In this document: in pieces, positions 1 through 11,027 of the stretch | Layout: each line of letters opens with the position of its first letter | How positions within the stretch are numbered: position 1 is the stretch's first letter | Origin: Limnanthes douglasii subsp. nivea | Taxonomy: Eukaryota > Streptophyta > Magnoliopsida > Brassicales > Limnanthaceae | Assembly: GCA_036936605.1 (NCBI GenBank) | Contig: JAUPFV010000003.1 | Span: 76,182,273 to 76,246,272 of the forward strand | DNA: 64,000 nt | Reading direction: 5' to 3' | Position numbers and translations under genes: made by a program | The notes under the pieces: model-generated | Told to the model about the DNA's origin: nothing | The model's input: only the letters and a program-made list of their open reading frames with translations | The model's database searches: none

Positions 1-1806
1 ACAAAGAGGATGGATAACTTAAAGAAATTCAATTGTAACTATTGTGGGAGAGAAATAACTTGTTCTAAAATTTAGTTAAAGATTTGAGAACATGCAAGAA
101 GTATCGTGCATTGGAAGAGTCTCAAAATTCAGGCTACGCTAATTACAGAAGGTGATGGTTCGGTTAAGTATGGAAAAGTATTTGAAGTTACATTCAAGGA
201 TGCATGTAATGAGTTGCTTGTCTTAGGTGAGCTTCCACTTTATTATATTAAGAGGTTGGCATTGATAAATTTTTGTAACAGAGTGCAGCTTTCCAAGCCA
301 CATTATTGAAGAACAAAAGCCAGAGATGTCATATACATATATGTGGAAAAGAAATAAGAGATGAGAATACGAATTGGTAATAAAAGGGTTTCGTTAACAA
401 TAAACATATGGGTTGCTCCATAAACTGGTGCTTATTTAGCGTCTAGCTATATGGGGAATAAATAACGTCTTCACCATCATAGTGGATAAGGCTACAATCA
501 ATACATGCAGCTCTCTAAAGGTTCAAAGAATAATTTATAGTTGTAGGTTATGATTATATGATTTTAGGTTGTGAATTTTTACATATGAGATGCACGACTC
601 ATATCCTAAACTTAGTTATTAAGAATGGGTTAAAAGAGGCTGATTCAAGTATTATAGCCATTCACAATACAATAACATATGTCATATCATCCTCCAAAAG
701 ATTAAAGTGCTTTTAATTACGGGTTGATAGTGGTAAAATGAGTAAATGTAGTCTTCCATTAGATAATAAGATGCATGAAATTTTACTTATTTGATGCTAA
801 GTAGATTTGTGAAGTATCAAGTGGCTTTTGATAAGATAAAAACATAATATAAAGTGTATAATAATGGGTTTGATAAGAGATTGGATGGGACAAAAAAAGT
901 TGGACCACCAATAGAGGAGAATTGGCAAGAAATTTCTAAAATGGTAAAATTTCTTAGAATTTTTTACCATTTTACATTGGTTCTTTCAACATCTCAATAT
1001 GTTAACTCGTCCAAGTATGATGCTGAGATTGTCATCATTGAGAGAAACTTTATTTCCCTTTCTAAAGATCTTGATCAAGATACTGGACAAAAGGATGAAG
1101 CTATGAGAGTAAAGTTTGACAAATATTGGAAAGAGTAAAAAAGATAAACAAACTTGTAATTGTTACAAGTTTATTAACCCGCCAAACAAAATGTATTTGC
1201 TACCCTATGCTTTGAGGAACTTTATGAAATAAAAAGTAGAGAGTCAATTGAGATTGATCACTTTGTGAATCAAGTAATGAACCAGCTATTTTAAGAATAC
1301 TTTACGGATTTCAGAATATCAATGGGAAGTAGTGGGTTTTCAGATTAATATTCCACACTTGAATCAAGTCGTGGACAAAATCATATTGGAGTGAACAAAA
1401 ACGAATCAAATGAAAAATATTAGTGGGTGTGAAAGAATGAATTTTATCGACATGAAGTTAGTTAATGAGAAATAGACCCAAGAATCAACTAATGAGTTGG
1501 AGCTTTATATGGAAGAAAGGGTAAAAAATCAAAACTTGTTACTAGGACAGAGTAAGAAATATTTTCATGGTGGAAGGTTAATGCTCCGAAGTACCCTATT
1601 ATATCTGAAATTGTTAAAGATATATTTGATATGCAAGTTTCATTTGTTGCTTTGGAATCAACCTTCAGCATAAGTGGTCTTGTTCTTGACCCGTATAGAA
1701 GTCGTCTAATTCATTACATGATAGAAGATATTATGTGCACCGATAAATATATATTAAAATTAAGAGATAAGGATGAAAATACACATACAACTACTAGATC
1801 AACTTG
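1..1806 (+). pseudogene. hAT-superfamily transposase, decayed and cut by the window edge
   Basis: Conceptual translation in shifting frames gives the landmarks of a plant hAT (Ac/Tam3/RICESLEEPER-like) transposase in order. A BED-type zinc-finger piece with CNYCG lies at 1-75. A block reading RCTTHILNLVIKNGLKEAD lies at about 590-710. A 94-residue open stretch at 854-1138 contains the FYHFT and KFDKYW motifs. The hATC dimerisation region at about 1560-1725 reads WWKVNAPKYPI and then LDPYRSRL. Stops and frameshifts separate the blocks, so no product is expected. Family knowledge: hAT transposases cut and paste DNA in the nucleus using an RNase H-like fold. The 5' part lies beyond the window, and I could not find terminal inverted repeats or a target duplication. 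Confidence 0.85.
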
Positions 1807-1960
1807 AAAAAGGTAGATTAGTATTTAATTTTTCATTATATCTTAGATTATAATTTTATACTATAACTTTTTAAGTGTTTACCTTTATATTTTTCTTATA
1901 TTTTCAAAGTTTTGTAATACTTTTCTAAACTGTTAAGCAAGTTTTTGGTCTTCCATTTTA

Positions 1961-2054
1961 TGGCTCCGTCAGTGCATCATGTATCTCCTTTCTATATTTC
2001 ATATAATTGGCTCCGTCAGTGCATCATGTATCTCCTTTCTATATTTCATATAAT
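1961..2054. repeat. Perfect 47-bp tandem duplication
   Basis: Two adjacent identical 47-bp units (1961-2007 and 2008-2054) begin tggctccgtcagtgcatcat. The lack of divergence suggests a recent slippage or repair duplication. Nothing coding overlaps it. Confidence 0.95.
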
Positions 2055-2389
2055 TTGGTTGAATTTGGTTGATTCTGTTGAATTTGGTTACTACTTACTG
2101 GTCTATTGAAGGGATTTATATCACTCCCTTCATAAAGTTTCATAAACAGATGTTGATACTTCCCTGAATCTGTCATATATCAAAGACAAGATCAAAAAAT
2201 AAGAAAAGCATGTGACAAACCAGAAAGTCAAACTAACGCTCTACAAATCATATCTTACATGTATTCATCCACCTTCATTTAACGTCACCATATTCATTTT
2301 TAACCTGATACTCCCACTTTCCAATCATAAACACAAACAAAGTTTTTAAATAATGGCTAGAGGCAGGCAATGATCTTATTCCTATATTG

Positions 2390-2411
2390 AATATATATAT
2401 ATATATATATA
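2390..2411. repeat. (TA)n microsatellite
   Basis: About 22 bases of alternating A and T. Confidence 0.95.
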
Positions 2412-4182
2412 GTAAAAGGGGTTATTTCACAATTTCCACACCTTGATATTTGTTAAGAAATCCACCAAATATGTTGGGGTGTTCGGGATCTTTGAACTTA
2501 GCATAACACTAAATATCGTGTGCTAACATTGGTAGTGTGTTGGGTAGGGCATATGCGAATGTATATAAAGAACTCTTAAAATAAACGGGTGTATGGGCAA
2601 TCGCAGACACCAATCAAACATTATCGTAAAGAAACAAGTCTCATTTTCTCGATTCTGATGAGGCAATTCACCCGAATCAGTCACACGAGTCACAATATCA
2701 TCGGGAATATCATACTCTTCTCTAAAAAGATGATATTATTCTTCCGACATATGGTCATGACTATTGGATAAGTGTCTAAATAATTGGTCTAAGAATTCCT
2801 TTTTCTCTTTGATATCTATAGAATGAAGGGTGCGGATGGATTTTTTCGCAAACTTGTTTCTTTCGGTAGCAATTTATGGGTTAAGAGAATAAAAACAGTC
2901 AGTAGAATTTTCAAATTAACACACCCTTATGTGTGATGCGTTTAACCACAATCAGGATCATAATTTGGGTTCATAAGGAATACTGGGAACAAAGCATATG
3001 CATATACTATTATAGTCCCAATAATGAAGTTTGGCGCAATATCTCACTTTCTACAGTTCCATGTTTTGTTGTACCAAGCTACTACAAATCAATGTTATCT
3101 ACACTCATAGTATATACACTTATTAAGTAAGATGAAGACATAGACATATTTATAAGTATTGGAGCTCCAATCTCACAGTTTCAGAACAATGAGGATGCAT
3201 ATAAAGTGAATGAGAAAAATGAGAATGATGGGTTTTTGAGAATAAATATATAAATTTGGTTCACATTGTAATTGAGTGGTTTGATTCAACTGAGATCAAT
3301 GACGTTCGTTAATTGTTCTATAAAATTTATATATAATTATTCTTAACAAGAACCGATTCCTTACTTTGGAGAATGGCAAAGTTTTATAAAATGTGTCAGA
3401 CGTTGGAAGTAGTTGGTGCCACCAACTCCTACACGTTTCAGTGAAAGTCTTTCATAACAAGACCTTAGTGCATGCGATATTTTGAACAAAACTAAAAGAC
3501 ATCATACCCGACTAACCTATAGATCCTACTTAAAATTTATGAACTACCTTATCACTGTATCTTTCGGTAGTCCTTCACGAAATTGTTTTCGCAAATATTA
3601 CGTAAAGGACAATGAAGAGCGCTGATAAGGTTATATCATATACATAACATATACTCTTTATAATGACGATGTGAGCATATATTGAAGACTAACAACAAAT
3701 GATAAATTGCTAGTAATACGAGGCAACCAAAAAACGTAAATGACACATGATATAAGACGAAGACTACAAAAATACTATCAAACAAAAACTATGAAATCGA
3801 AACGAGATAAAATAAATGTTAAATCGAGCATATGCAAAAAAATAGTTATACATGATACCAACAATCAAAATAACGAATACACGATTTAATACGAGGACAA
3901 AAAAAACAACTATTTAACGAATGATACGTGAACACTAGCCAAACACATAAAAGAGACACTCGAACGAATTTAATCGTACTGCGTTATACATTACTAAATA
4001 AAGGTACTTCCATAACTATTAAAAAACGTGATTAATATTTAAGACACAATTATAAATTTAAACAAACATGGAATGAGCGGAGCATATGAAAAATAAAAAG
4101 GTAAAAGTCTAAATATAAATTTTGATCGAATAAACAACATTATACTCTCGTTGTTTTCTTTCTCTATTACCTTTTAACATTT

Positions 4183-4289
4183 TGTTTTATATTAAAAAGA
4201 TATTCTGTATCAATAATTGTTAAATTGGCTATCTATTGTTTTATATTAGAAAGATATTTTGTATCAATAATTGTTAAATTGGCTATCTA
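4183..4289. repeat. 53-bp tandem duplication upstream of the aldo-keto reductase
   Basis: Units at 4183-4235 and 4237-4289 share about 53 bp, with only a few substitutions (for example aaaaag/agaaag and tctg/tttg). The pair ends about 155 bp before the start codon, so it could fall within the promoter. No regulatory effect can be read from the sequence alone. Confidence 0.92.
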
Positions 4290-4325
4290 ATTTTATATAC
4301 AGTGTCTGGGATACTTTTAGGCAAT

Positions 4326-4386
4326 CCAATTGTGCGTAAGCCTTGACGTGAGGTTGTCTTCTTTTTCACGACCGCCCACTATAAAA
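4326..4386 (+). promoter_or_regulatory. Likely core promoter of the aldo-keto reductase (CCAAT and TATA boxes)
   Basis: A CCAAT box lies at 4326-4330 and TATAAAA at 4380-4386, about 60 bp upstream of the ATG at 4445. That leaves room for a short 5' UTR of about 30 nt, in which no upstream ATG precedes the start in a strong context. The ATG at 4391 is almost next to the TATA box and is probably not transcribed. Confidence 0.6.
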
Positions 4387-4444
4387 CCGGTTGCCGATCA
4401 ATCGTTTTAAAACATCAAATAGAAATAAACATAAAATTAAATCA

Positions 4445-5953
4445 ATGGCAGCAGTTAGAAGAATGCAACTAGGGAGTCAAGGACTTGTGGTTTCAGCCAT
4501 CGGATTAGGCTGCATGGGGATGTCGGCAGGTTACGGTCCGCCGAAGCCCGAGGCGGACATGGTGGCCCTCATCCACCACGCCATCGACTCTGGCATCACT
4601 TTACTCGATACCTCTGATGTTTACGGGCCTCACACCAACGAAGTGCTCCTGGGCAAGGTCGCCATTCCTGATTCGTTCTTTTTTCCCATGCGAGTTTGAT
4701 TTCAGATTTACTAGTTTATTCGTGTTTGTTAACGCTTTTAATATTTTATTTGCAGGCTTTGAGTGGTGGGCTGAGAGATAAGGTTGAAATGGCAACGAAA
4801 TTCGGGACCGAGTTGACAGAGGGAAGATTCGGAATTCGAGGCGATCCCGAGTACGTGAGGGCGGCTTGCGAAGGAAGCTTGAAGAGACTTGGAGTTGACT
4901 CCATTGATCTTTACTACCAGCACCGTGTTGACACTCATGTTCCCATCGAAATCACTGTAACATGTTTCTTTATTGCTATTCTTGTTTCAACTGTTTCCTT
5001 ATACCGAATGAGCTGTCGGAAGTGTGCTTGTAGTGTCTCTGCTGTTATCTCTTTGTTTGTCTACTGGGTTGTTCTTCTGACCGTCTCTTTGTTAAACAAT
5101 CGAAATTTGTTCATTGTGGTTTTTTTTCATAGATGGGAGAGCTGAAGAAGCTGGTAGAAGAAGGTAAAATAAAGTACATAGGTCTATCGGAGGCCTCTGC
5201 TTCGACAATCAGAAGAGCACATGCCGTTCATCCCATTACTGCAGTTGAATTGGAATGGTCTTTGTGGACAAGGGATGTCGAGGAAGACATAGTTCCTACC
5301 TGCAGGTGAGCTATTTTGTAACTACACTGAAACTCCGCCAAGGAAATTATATGAACTCTTTCCCTTAACTTGGGATAGGCAGTGTTGGTTAAAGTGGCTA
5401 AGCATATTTTTGTAAATTTATTCAGGGAACTTGGCATAGGCATTGTTGCTTACAGTCCACTTGGACGAGGATTCTTTTCTTCGGGGGCTAAGATGGTTGA
5501 CAACTTTTCTGATGATGACTTTAGAAAGGTTTGTAGTTTCATGAACATTGAAGTTTTTGTTTTTCATGGTTAATCTACGAAATGCATTTAACAACAGCAT
5601 CGCTGAGTCAAGTGTTTCCATTGTGGCAGGATTTACCAAGGTTCCAAGCTGAAAACCTAGAGCAGAACAAAAAGCTATTGGAGCGGGTGACAGAAATCGC
5701 AACAAACAAGGGATGCACGTCATCACAGCTAGCTTTAGCATGGGTCCTCCACCAAGGAAACGACGTGTGTCCTATACCCGGAACCACCAAAATCGAAAAC
5801 CTCAACCAAAACATTGGAGCTTTATCTGTAAAACTGACGAAGGAAGAGATAGCTGAACTTGAATCTATCGCGTTTAAGGGAGAAAGGTATTTGAGTGGAT
5901 CCCCGACTTTCTCCAACTCTGAAACTCCTCCGCTGTCTACATGGAAAGCTTAA
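4445..5953 (+). CDS. Aldo-keto reductase (AKR13/auxin-induced PCNT115-like), five exons, intact
   Basis: Predicted exons are 4445-4657, 4756-4956, 5133-5305, 5426-5528 and 5630-5953, all with GT-AG introns and matching phase, giving 337 residues. That is the usual length for plant NADPH-dependent aldo-keto reductases related to PCNT115 and perakine reductase. The likely catalytic tetrad is visible: D55 and Y60 in [10 protein letters not shown]86 in ATKFG and H127 in YYQHRVD. The NADPH-binding half carries [15 protein letters not shown] and the late [12 protein letters not shown] motif. Family knowledge: these are cytosolic (alpha/beta)8 barrels reducing carbonyls; the substrate cannot be told from sequence. 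I chose the ATG at 4445 because the upstream in-frame ATG (4391) abuts the TATA box and adds residues foreign to the family. This is the only apparently functional host gene in the window. Confidence 0.93.
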
Positions 5954-5986
5954 TTTATCTAGCTTCCTGTGGTGTGTTTTTTATGT

Positions 5987-6016
5987 AATAAACGCTGGGT
6001 GCATTCTATTAATAAA
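5987..6016 (+). terminator. Poly(A) signals of the aldo-keto reductase
   Basis: AATAAA occurs at 5987-5992 and again at 6011-6016, 34 and 58 bases after the stop codon. That is a normal spacing for a plant 3' UTR. Confidence 0.6.
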
Positions 6017-6017
6017 A

Positions 6018-7551
6018 TTTGAGCCCTTTTAGTCTCAATATGTGCTTTCTATACTAAGGATGGCAATTTCGTGTTTCACACAATCCGTTTATGTATCCTG
6101 TCGTCTGTGTCGATACGTGGTTACTACGGGTTCACATTTAAGCTTAATAATATATCCAAATTCAATACATATTATTTTTAGAAGATTTAAAATCTAAATT
6201 CGGATTTCACAATTATACCTTTTTTGTAACGTTTTACCTCTAAAATGATCTTCTAAGGCTAAAAATTAGCTTAGACTTCCATGTTTTGTGTTTGTGTGCG
6301 ACTAGTCCTTTTGGTTTATTTTTGTCTTTGCTAGTAGGATTTTATAACATTTTTGTTATGGTTTTTTTTCCATCAACCTATTTTTCCTGCTACAGCAATC
6401 ACATTCGAATATCTTTGGCTTTTCTTTTTGCAGGTTTAATGTCGGTTTTTTTGTTTTTGTCTTCATCTTGTCGATGTCGTGTTGCTATATGCGTGTTTAC
6501 CGTACCAGACCTCGAGTGTTTACCGTACCAGACCTCGATCCTGTTCTAAACGGAAAATTCCTAGCACTATCAATTTCTTTAGTATTTTTTTCGAGTCACA
6601 TCTACTACGTATCCATTCCTACGTCTCATATTAGGTCCTACGGTCTCCTTTTTCAGTCTCTGATCACCTTTTTGATGTTGCTCTATTGAAACATCAGTTA
6701 GAGGCAAAAGATATTTCCTTTGATCGACCAGTAGTCTCGGTGCGAGACACCTGATTTTCTCTTCTGATTTATGATTTAGCTATGGTAGATAGAAAATAGG
6801 TAAGATATAAAATACTCGATTCATTAGCACCCAAATTGAATCAATTCAAGGTTCTTCAATAAATTACTTGACTAAATTTTTGGCTATGGAGCCTAAATCA
6901 TCTTTTAAAGTCAAGCTATAAGTCTATGGAGTTACTCAATACAGAAGAGTTTTCAAAAAAATTATATACAGTTGGGGTTGATTAAGGTAACTTTCGGATC
7001 CGAATAATGTACATGAATGGAAAACTAATAATGTAAGAGAACATGAACTACCTGTTTTAATGCATTTGTACTACTGTATATAGACTGAGCCATGTTTAGG
7101 TAAATTCTTAGAAAATGCATACAAAGTAAGAACGTCTTTTGATCCTCTAATTCTTTTAGCCGAAACATGGGTACTTTTAAATATTACGGTAAAACACCTA
7201 TTTTTCTTCTTGTTACTGCTGGTTCAAGAAACTTAGCAGCCGATGGATCTAAATAGGTCTTGGATGAACTTCTAGTTGTCGTCACCGACGTCACGGATCA
7301 CGCATTTAAGTGTAGTAGAAATTGGACATGGATTTTTAATGGTAAAAAGAAGATTATGAAGGATGGTTCACTTTGAATTACAAAATGTGTAAACTTAGAA
7401 ATTCTTTAAGCCTTCCGGCATGAGACTTCTTGATTTGGGACCTTCAACGTTACATGTGTGTATGGTCGCTTTCTACTAGACTGTTACGACAGTAATAAAG
7501 AAATAAAAGCTAATAGGTATAAAAAAAGATATTTAGGTAGTGGCTTCCATC
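6018..7551. other. Intergenic spacer without recognisable genes
   Basis: Short open frames (for example 6286-6549) are hydrophobic, T-rich and resemble nothing I know. The only structure I see is the 23-bp tandem repeat at 6493-6538. Confidence 0.5.
6493..6538. repeat. Perfect 23-bp tandem duplication
   Basis: Units 6493-6515 and 6516-6538 are identical and begin gtgtttaccgtaccagacct. Confidence 0.93.
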
Positions 7552-7925
7552 TTTTTTTTTTTTTTTTTAAGCAAAAGGTATTATTATATAAAACTAAAGT
7601 TTCAACCCGTTACAAAGGCCCAATACAACTGGACTCAAAAAGAAAAAACAAGGCCCAATACAAGGCACTCTAAACTAGGACTAGAGAAACCCTAATTCAT
7701 GAAAAGTTCCCAATTTCGAAACCCTAATTTCTTTTCGTTCCTTTATCTTCTCTCTTTCTCTAACCCTATTCTTTGTTTCCTCTTCAGGCATCATATCCCG
7801 ACCTCCAATCCTTCACTATTTTCATATCTTTTCCTCCATATCCTTACAGACTAAGCTTTTCAACCGATTTTCTTCAACTTCAACCCGGGTCTATAGTTGG
7901 TTGAATCAAGGTTCTGATGACTTCA

Positions 7926-8707
7926 TCATTTTTCCTGCTTATTTCGTCTCCATGTTTGAGACTGAGAACCAGTGGGAGGCAGTCTGACTAGGAAACCGGC
8001 TCCCATGGTGCAGTTTCCCTGGCTGTCTCTAACGATAAGACCGCCTGAAGCTTCTCCAGTGTAACATGAAGCTCCATCCACTTTGATTTCCAATCTACCC
8101 CGAGCAGGAGGCTTCCACACCAGGTATGTTACCTTTCTCTGGCTAATAGAGTTAGCTCCAATTTTTCCACCCAATCTAATCTTTACCAGACATTATTGTT
8201 GCTCCAGGTTGATCCAGTATATCCAGGCACTTCCAGATTGTTGCTTCTTATGAAGTCATTGAAGTCTTCTGCACCATTTCCATCAAAGTTCAAACAACAC
8301 AGCTGGTCATCAGGGCATCTTGTAGAATTGAAATCTCCAGCCAGTATCCAGGGCATATCACAGGTAATACTACTTAACTGACTCCATAGTATCTTCCTTT
8401 GCATTCTTAGAAGTGAAACAGCCAGTAAAGTCAGCATGGTTAATTTCAACATGTAAACCTGGTCTTGATCATCCAGCACAGATATATTAACTTCACTAGC
8501 CCAAAGTAACCATATTTTATTTGAAATGTTAGCTACACACTTGTCAAATCCAATTCTTCTAGCTACCAGTTCCAACTTATCAGACCAAACCATAGGCTCG
8601 TGAATTGTGACAACATTAACTTTCTCATGTTTGATGATGAACTTTAGCCTAGCAATCGTAGGGTTGTTGTTCACTCCTCTTGCATTCCAACTTAGGACCT
8701 TAATCAT
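7926..8707 (-). pseudogene. LINE ORF2: endonuclease fused near an RNase H remnant, RT deleted
   Basis: From 8707 down to 8183 an apurinic-endonuclease domain of about 174 residues is open. It has WNARGVNN near the start, a downstream HEP acidic motif and LAGDFNS. It stops at TWSNNNVW, before the final SDH motif expected of the family. A few bases later, 8174-7926 encodes the start of a plant RNase H domain (KVDGAS, then GGLIVRDSQGN). The whole reverse transcriptase is missing. The start codon overlaps the ORF1 stop in the eight bases ATGATTAA (8707-8700), an arrangement suited to termination-reinitiation. This copy cannot mobilise itself. Confidence 0.85.
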
Positions 8708-10010
8708 TATCAGATAATGAGTTTTGTAGGATCTTGCCTCTCTTTCTGAGAGAACTTATTGACAATCTTCTTGAGTTGCTATTTCTGTTAGCCGATTTAA
8801 TCTTTCTTGTAATGACAGTCTCAAAATCTTGTTCAGGTTCGTTTGTGCTTGTTCTTGGTGAAGGATTGTAGCTACCCACCCTACCACCTTGAGGAGAAGC
8901 CTGTAACCTACTCAAAGAGTTTTCTTCTTCCTCCAGATGCTGAAGGGCACTAATGATATCACGATCATTAATGGAAGTTGCTCTCCCCCTTACTGGACTA
9001 ACAACATTCGTAGATGGACAAGACACAGAAGACTTATCTTTCCTAGTAACAATTGACTTTAATTTTCTCCTGTAAACATGTGTAAATGCTTCAACCTTTG
9101 TAGACGTATTGGTTTTATCAGACTTAGCAATCTGTTGTAAAGAATCTTGTTGAACAACATTTCTTTCTATAACAGCATTGCTTTCTTTATTTCTTGTTCC
9201 TTCTGCACTATCTTCCACTCTTCCAATCACTAACTTAGAGTCCATAGGCATATTATTTTTGCATTTATCCGACTCATGCCCAATATGATGGCATGTCTTG
9301 CAGTAAAATGGAGCATTCTTGTAGCTAACAGATACATTGAACACATCTTCATCACCAAATACTACCTTCAGGTTCCTTTTAAGGACTCTTGAGACATCGA
9401 TCTCCACCAATGCAAAACATGCATTCCAGTTTGCCCTGTTAACCTCAGGGATAACAACATGATGAACGAACCCTAAAGATGAAGCAAGTTCATTTATCAC
9501 AGCACTATTGTACATGAATTCTGTGACTTTTTCAAATCTAACCCAAAGAAGTGCAATTGGGCTCTCAAAATTCCTAGTACTAAAGGGACACCACTTCACA
9601 ATGCGCATCATCTTTCCATCAATCTTCCAGAATCTTGACACCCATAACCTACCAGCGTCAGCCCGTACTGAAAATTCAACTAGAATCTGCCTAGAGTCCA
9701 GTGTTACGTACGTGAATGCACCCTTGAACCTGAATGATTCAAGAAATGCTTGAAACTGTTGGCGTTTAGGTATTCCTTCATTAAACTTGCATATCAGAGA
9801 TGTTCTTGATGCAGAACGAAGAACATTCAAAGCCTTACTTTCGAATCTAATCACATTGTGATCAGCCATCACTGTAACCTCCGATTTGAATTCTGTCTCC
9901 ACATTCTTTTCAATTACCACGTCCGAATATCTCCTGTCCATTGATGTTTCTCTTACAGTCTCGGTCGACTTACCATTCAATGGAGGGAGCTCCTTTTCAC
10001 TAGTCTCCAT
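8700..10010 (-). CDS. LINE ORF1 protein (DUF4283 plus zinc knuckle), open frame
   Basis: An uninterrupted 436-residue frame. Residues of about 65-165 resemble the DUF4283 RNA-binding region found in plant L1-type ORF1 proteins. Near residue 240 is a zinc knuckle, CKTCHHIGHESDKC, of the zf-CCHC_4 type. The C-terminal 180 residues are charged and serine-rich, with basic patches. Family knowledge: ORF1 proteins bind the LINE RNA and form the ribonucleoprotein. It is notable that this frame stayed open while the neighbouring ORF2 lost its polymerase, which suggests a fairly young insertion. Expression is unknown. Confidence 0.85.
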   Translation of the reverse strand: METSEKELPPLNGKSTETVRETSMDRRYSDVVIEKNVETEFKSEVTVMADHNVIRFESKALNVLRSASRTSLICKFNEGIPKRQQFQAFLESFRFKGAFTYVTLDSRQILVEFSVRADAGRLWVSRFWKIDGKMMRIVKWCPFSTRNFESPIALLWVRFEKVTEFMYNSAVINELASSLGFVHHVVIPEVNRANWNACFALVEIDVSRVLKRNLKVVFGDEDVFNVSVSYKNAPFYCKTCHHIGHESDKCKNNMPMDSKLVIGRVEDSAEGTRNKESNAVIERNVVQQDSLQQIAKSDKTNTSTKVEAFTHVYRRKLKSIVTRKDKSSVSCPSTNVVSPVRGRATSINDRDIISALQHLEEEENSLSRLQASPQGGRVGSYNPSPRTSTNEPEQDFETVITRKIKSANRNSNSRRLSISSLRKRGKILQNSLSDND

Positions 10011-10198
10011 GAGCGCGCCTCAACCTTCGTCAGGCAGAGCCTGCAAAGGCTGAGATTTTCAGCGTACTCCCTGCAGTTGCGGATTGAAAGGCTTAGACTG
10101 TGAAGGTTCTTTACCAAGGTGTAAAGCTATGGAGTGGTTTCTTAGAGGATAAGAAACTTTTTCAATTCTTGAACCTTTCTTGAGAGAGAAGAAAATAT

Positions 10199-10510
10199 CA
10201 CTTGTATCAACATAGTCCTTTTCGTTCACTTCTGCATAAAATTCATCCTCTTCGTTTTAGAAATTTGCAAATATAGTCCTCCGCGCATATAAACCATTAA
10301 AAAACTGACACGTGGCACTTAAATTCTAAGTTTTGTATCATTTTTGTCCCCAAATCCCAAATTTTGTATCACTTTTGGTCCCCAAATCTCAAGTTTTATA
10401 TCACTTTTGGTCCTTCAAAATATGCGGAGGGACTAATTGTGCAAATTTTTAAAATGAAAGGGATGAATTTTATGCAGAAGTGAACGAAAGGGACTATGTT
10501 GATACAAGTG
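10199..10510. mobile_element. Foldback/MITE-like element with about 90-bp inverted arms
   Basis: The left arm from 10199 begins cacttgtatcaacatagtcc and the right arm ends at 10510 with the reverse complement. The arms run roughly 90 bp with few mismatches, through the shared atgcggagg/cctccgcgcat region. The centre holds repeats of a block containing atcacttttggtcc. No coding capacity. I could not find a convincing target duplication, so the superfamily is undetermined. Confidence 0.82.
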
Positions 10511-10994
10511 GTAAACATGGAAGACTAATAGTGCTTTTTTAGTTCGGGTTATGTTTTGGTTTGTTTGTTTCTACTATACTGGAAAATTTTAATTATTTTT
10601 TTTGACTCTGATCATTTTAGAATGTTGTTTTTCTCACTAATTTCGCACCCGATATTGAATCCAACCATACTACCAGTTTACGAGTGTGATCGTGCCAAAC
10701 ATATGGTTTGGTGTCTTTGAGGTAAGAGTGTAATATTTAGTTTTGTAACTATTTATACATTTTTGCACAATATGCACTTATAATTGAACTCAAGTGATTA
10801 AACAAATACTAAAATTACTATGTTGTAAACTATATTGAATGTCTTGACATTCTTTAATTTGATAATTATTTAGTCGTAATCATATGTATATATACATATC
10901 AAGACTTAACTGATTTATATTGAATTGTAACATTGGTAAGCATATGTATATAACAAGAATTAAATATTATGTAATGCATGTAATTAAAATCCAA

Positions 10995-11027
10995 ATTTTA
11001 TTTTATTTTATTTTATTTTATTTTATT
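10995..11027. repeat. (ATTTT)n microsatellite
   Basis: About six and a half pentanucleotide units. Confidence 0.93.

Larger units (their letters stand above)
1807..4182. other. AT-rich intergenic stretch, no supported gene
   Basis: Apart from the 47-bp tandem duplication (1961-2054) and the TA run (2390-2411), I see no gene here. Short open stretches around 2590-2770 and 2930-3130 vaguely resemble F-box-associated domain fragments (for example EVWRNIS), but they are too short and disordered to call. Confidence 0.5.
7552..10198 (-). mobile_element. L1-type LINE with internal deletion (3' end at left)
   Basis: The element reads right to left. A 17-base T run at 7552-7568 is its poly(A) tail. 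Just inside, the reverse strand shows a typical plant LINE 3' end, with ttgggcctttg followed by an ATAATA-containing stretch before the tail. Going upstream come an RNase H remnant, an endonuclease, an intact ORF1 (8700-10010) and a roughly 190-bp leader. The reverse-transcriptase region, normally 2-3 kb between endonuclease and RNase H, is absent. The right boundary is set by the start of a foldback element at 10199 and is approximate. I found no clear target duplication. Confidence 0.85.

Noticed and set aside
2430..3140. Possible F-box-associated domain pseudogene on the plus strand
   Set aside because: Fragments such as EVWRNIS and a DSDEAIH-like piece are suggestive, but domain order is wrong for the family and no F-box is visible; the similarity could be chance.
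6286..6689. Two overlapping open frames of 87 and 73 codons
   Set aside because: T-rich hydrophobic translations, no known motif, overlapping a perfect 23-bp tandem repeat; most likely not genes.
7680..7830. aaaccctaa (telo-box) and ggccca motifs followed by CT-rich sequence, resembling a housekeeping-gene promoter
   Set aside because: They lie inside the LINE 3' region, whose 3' end is defined by the T run at 7552, and no gene follows on the plus strand.
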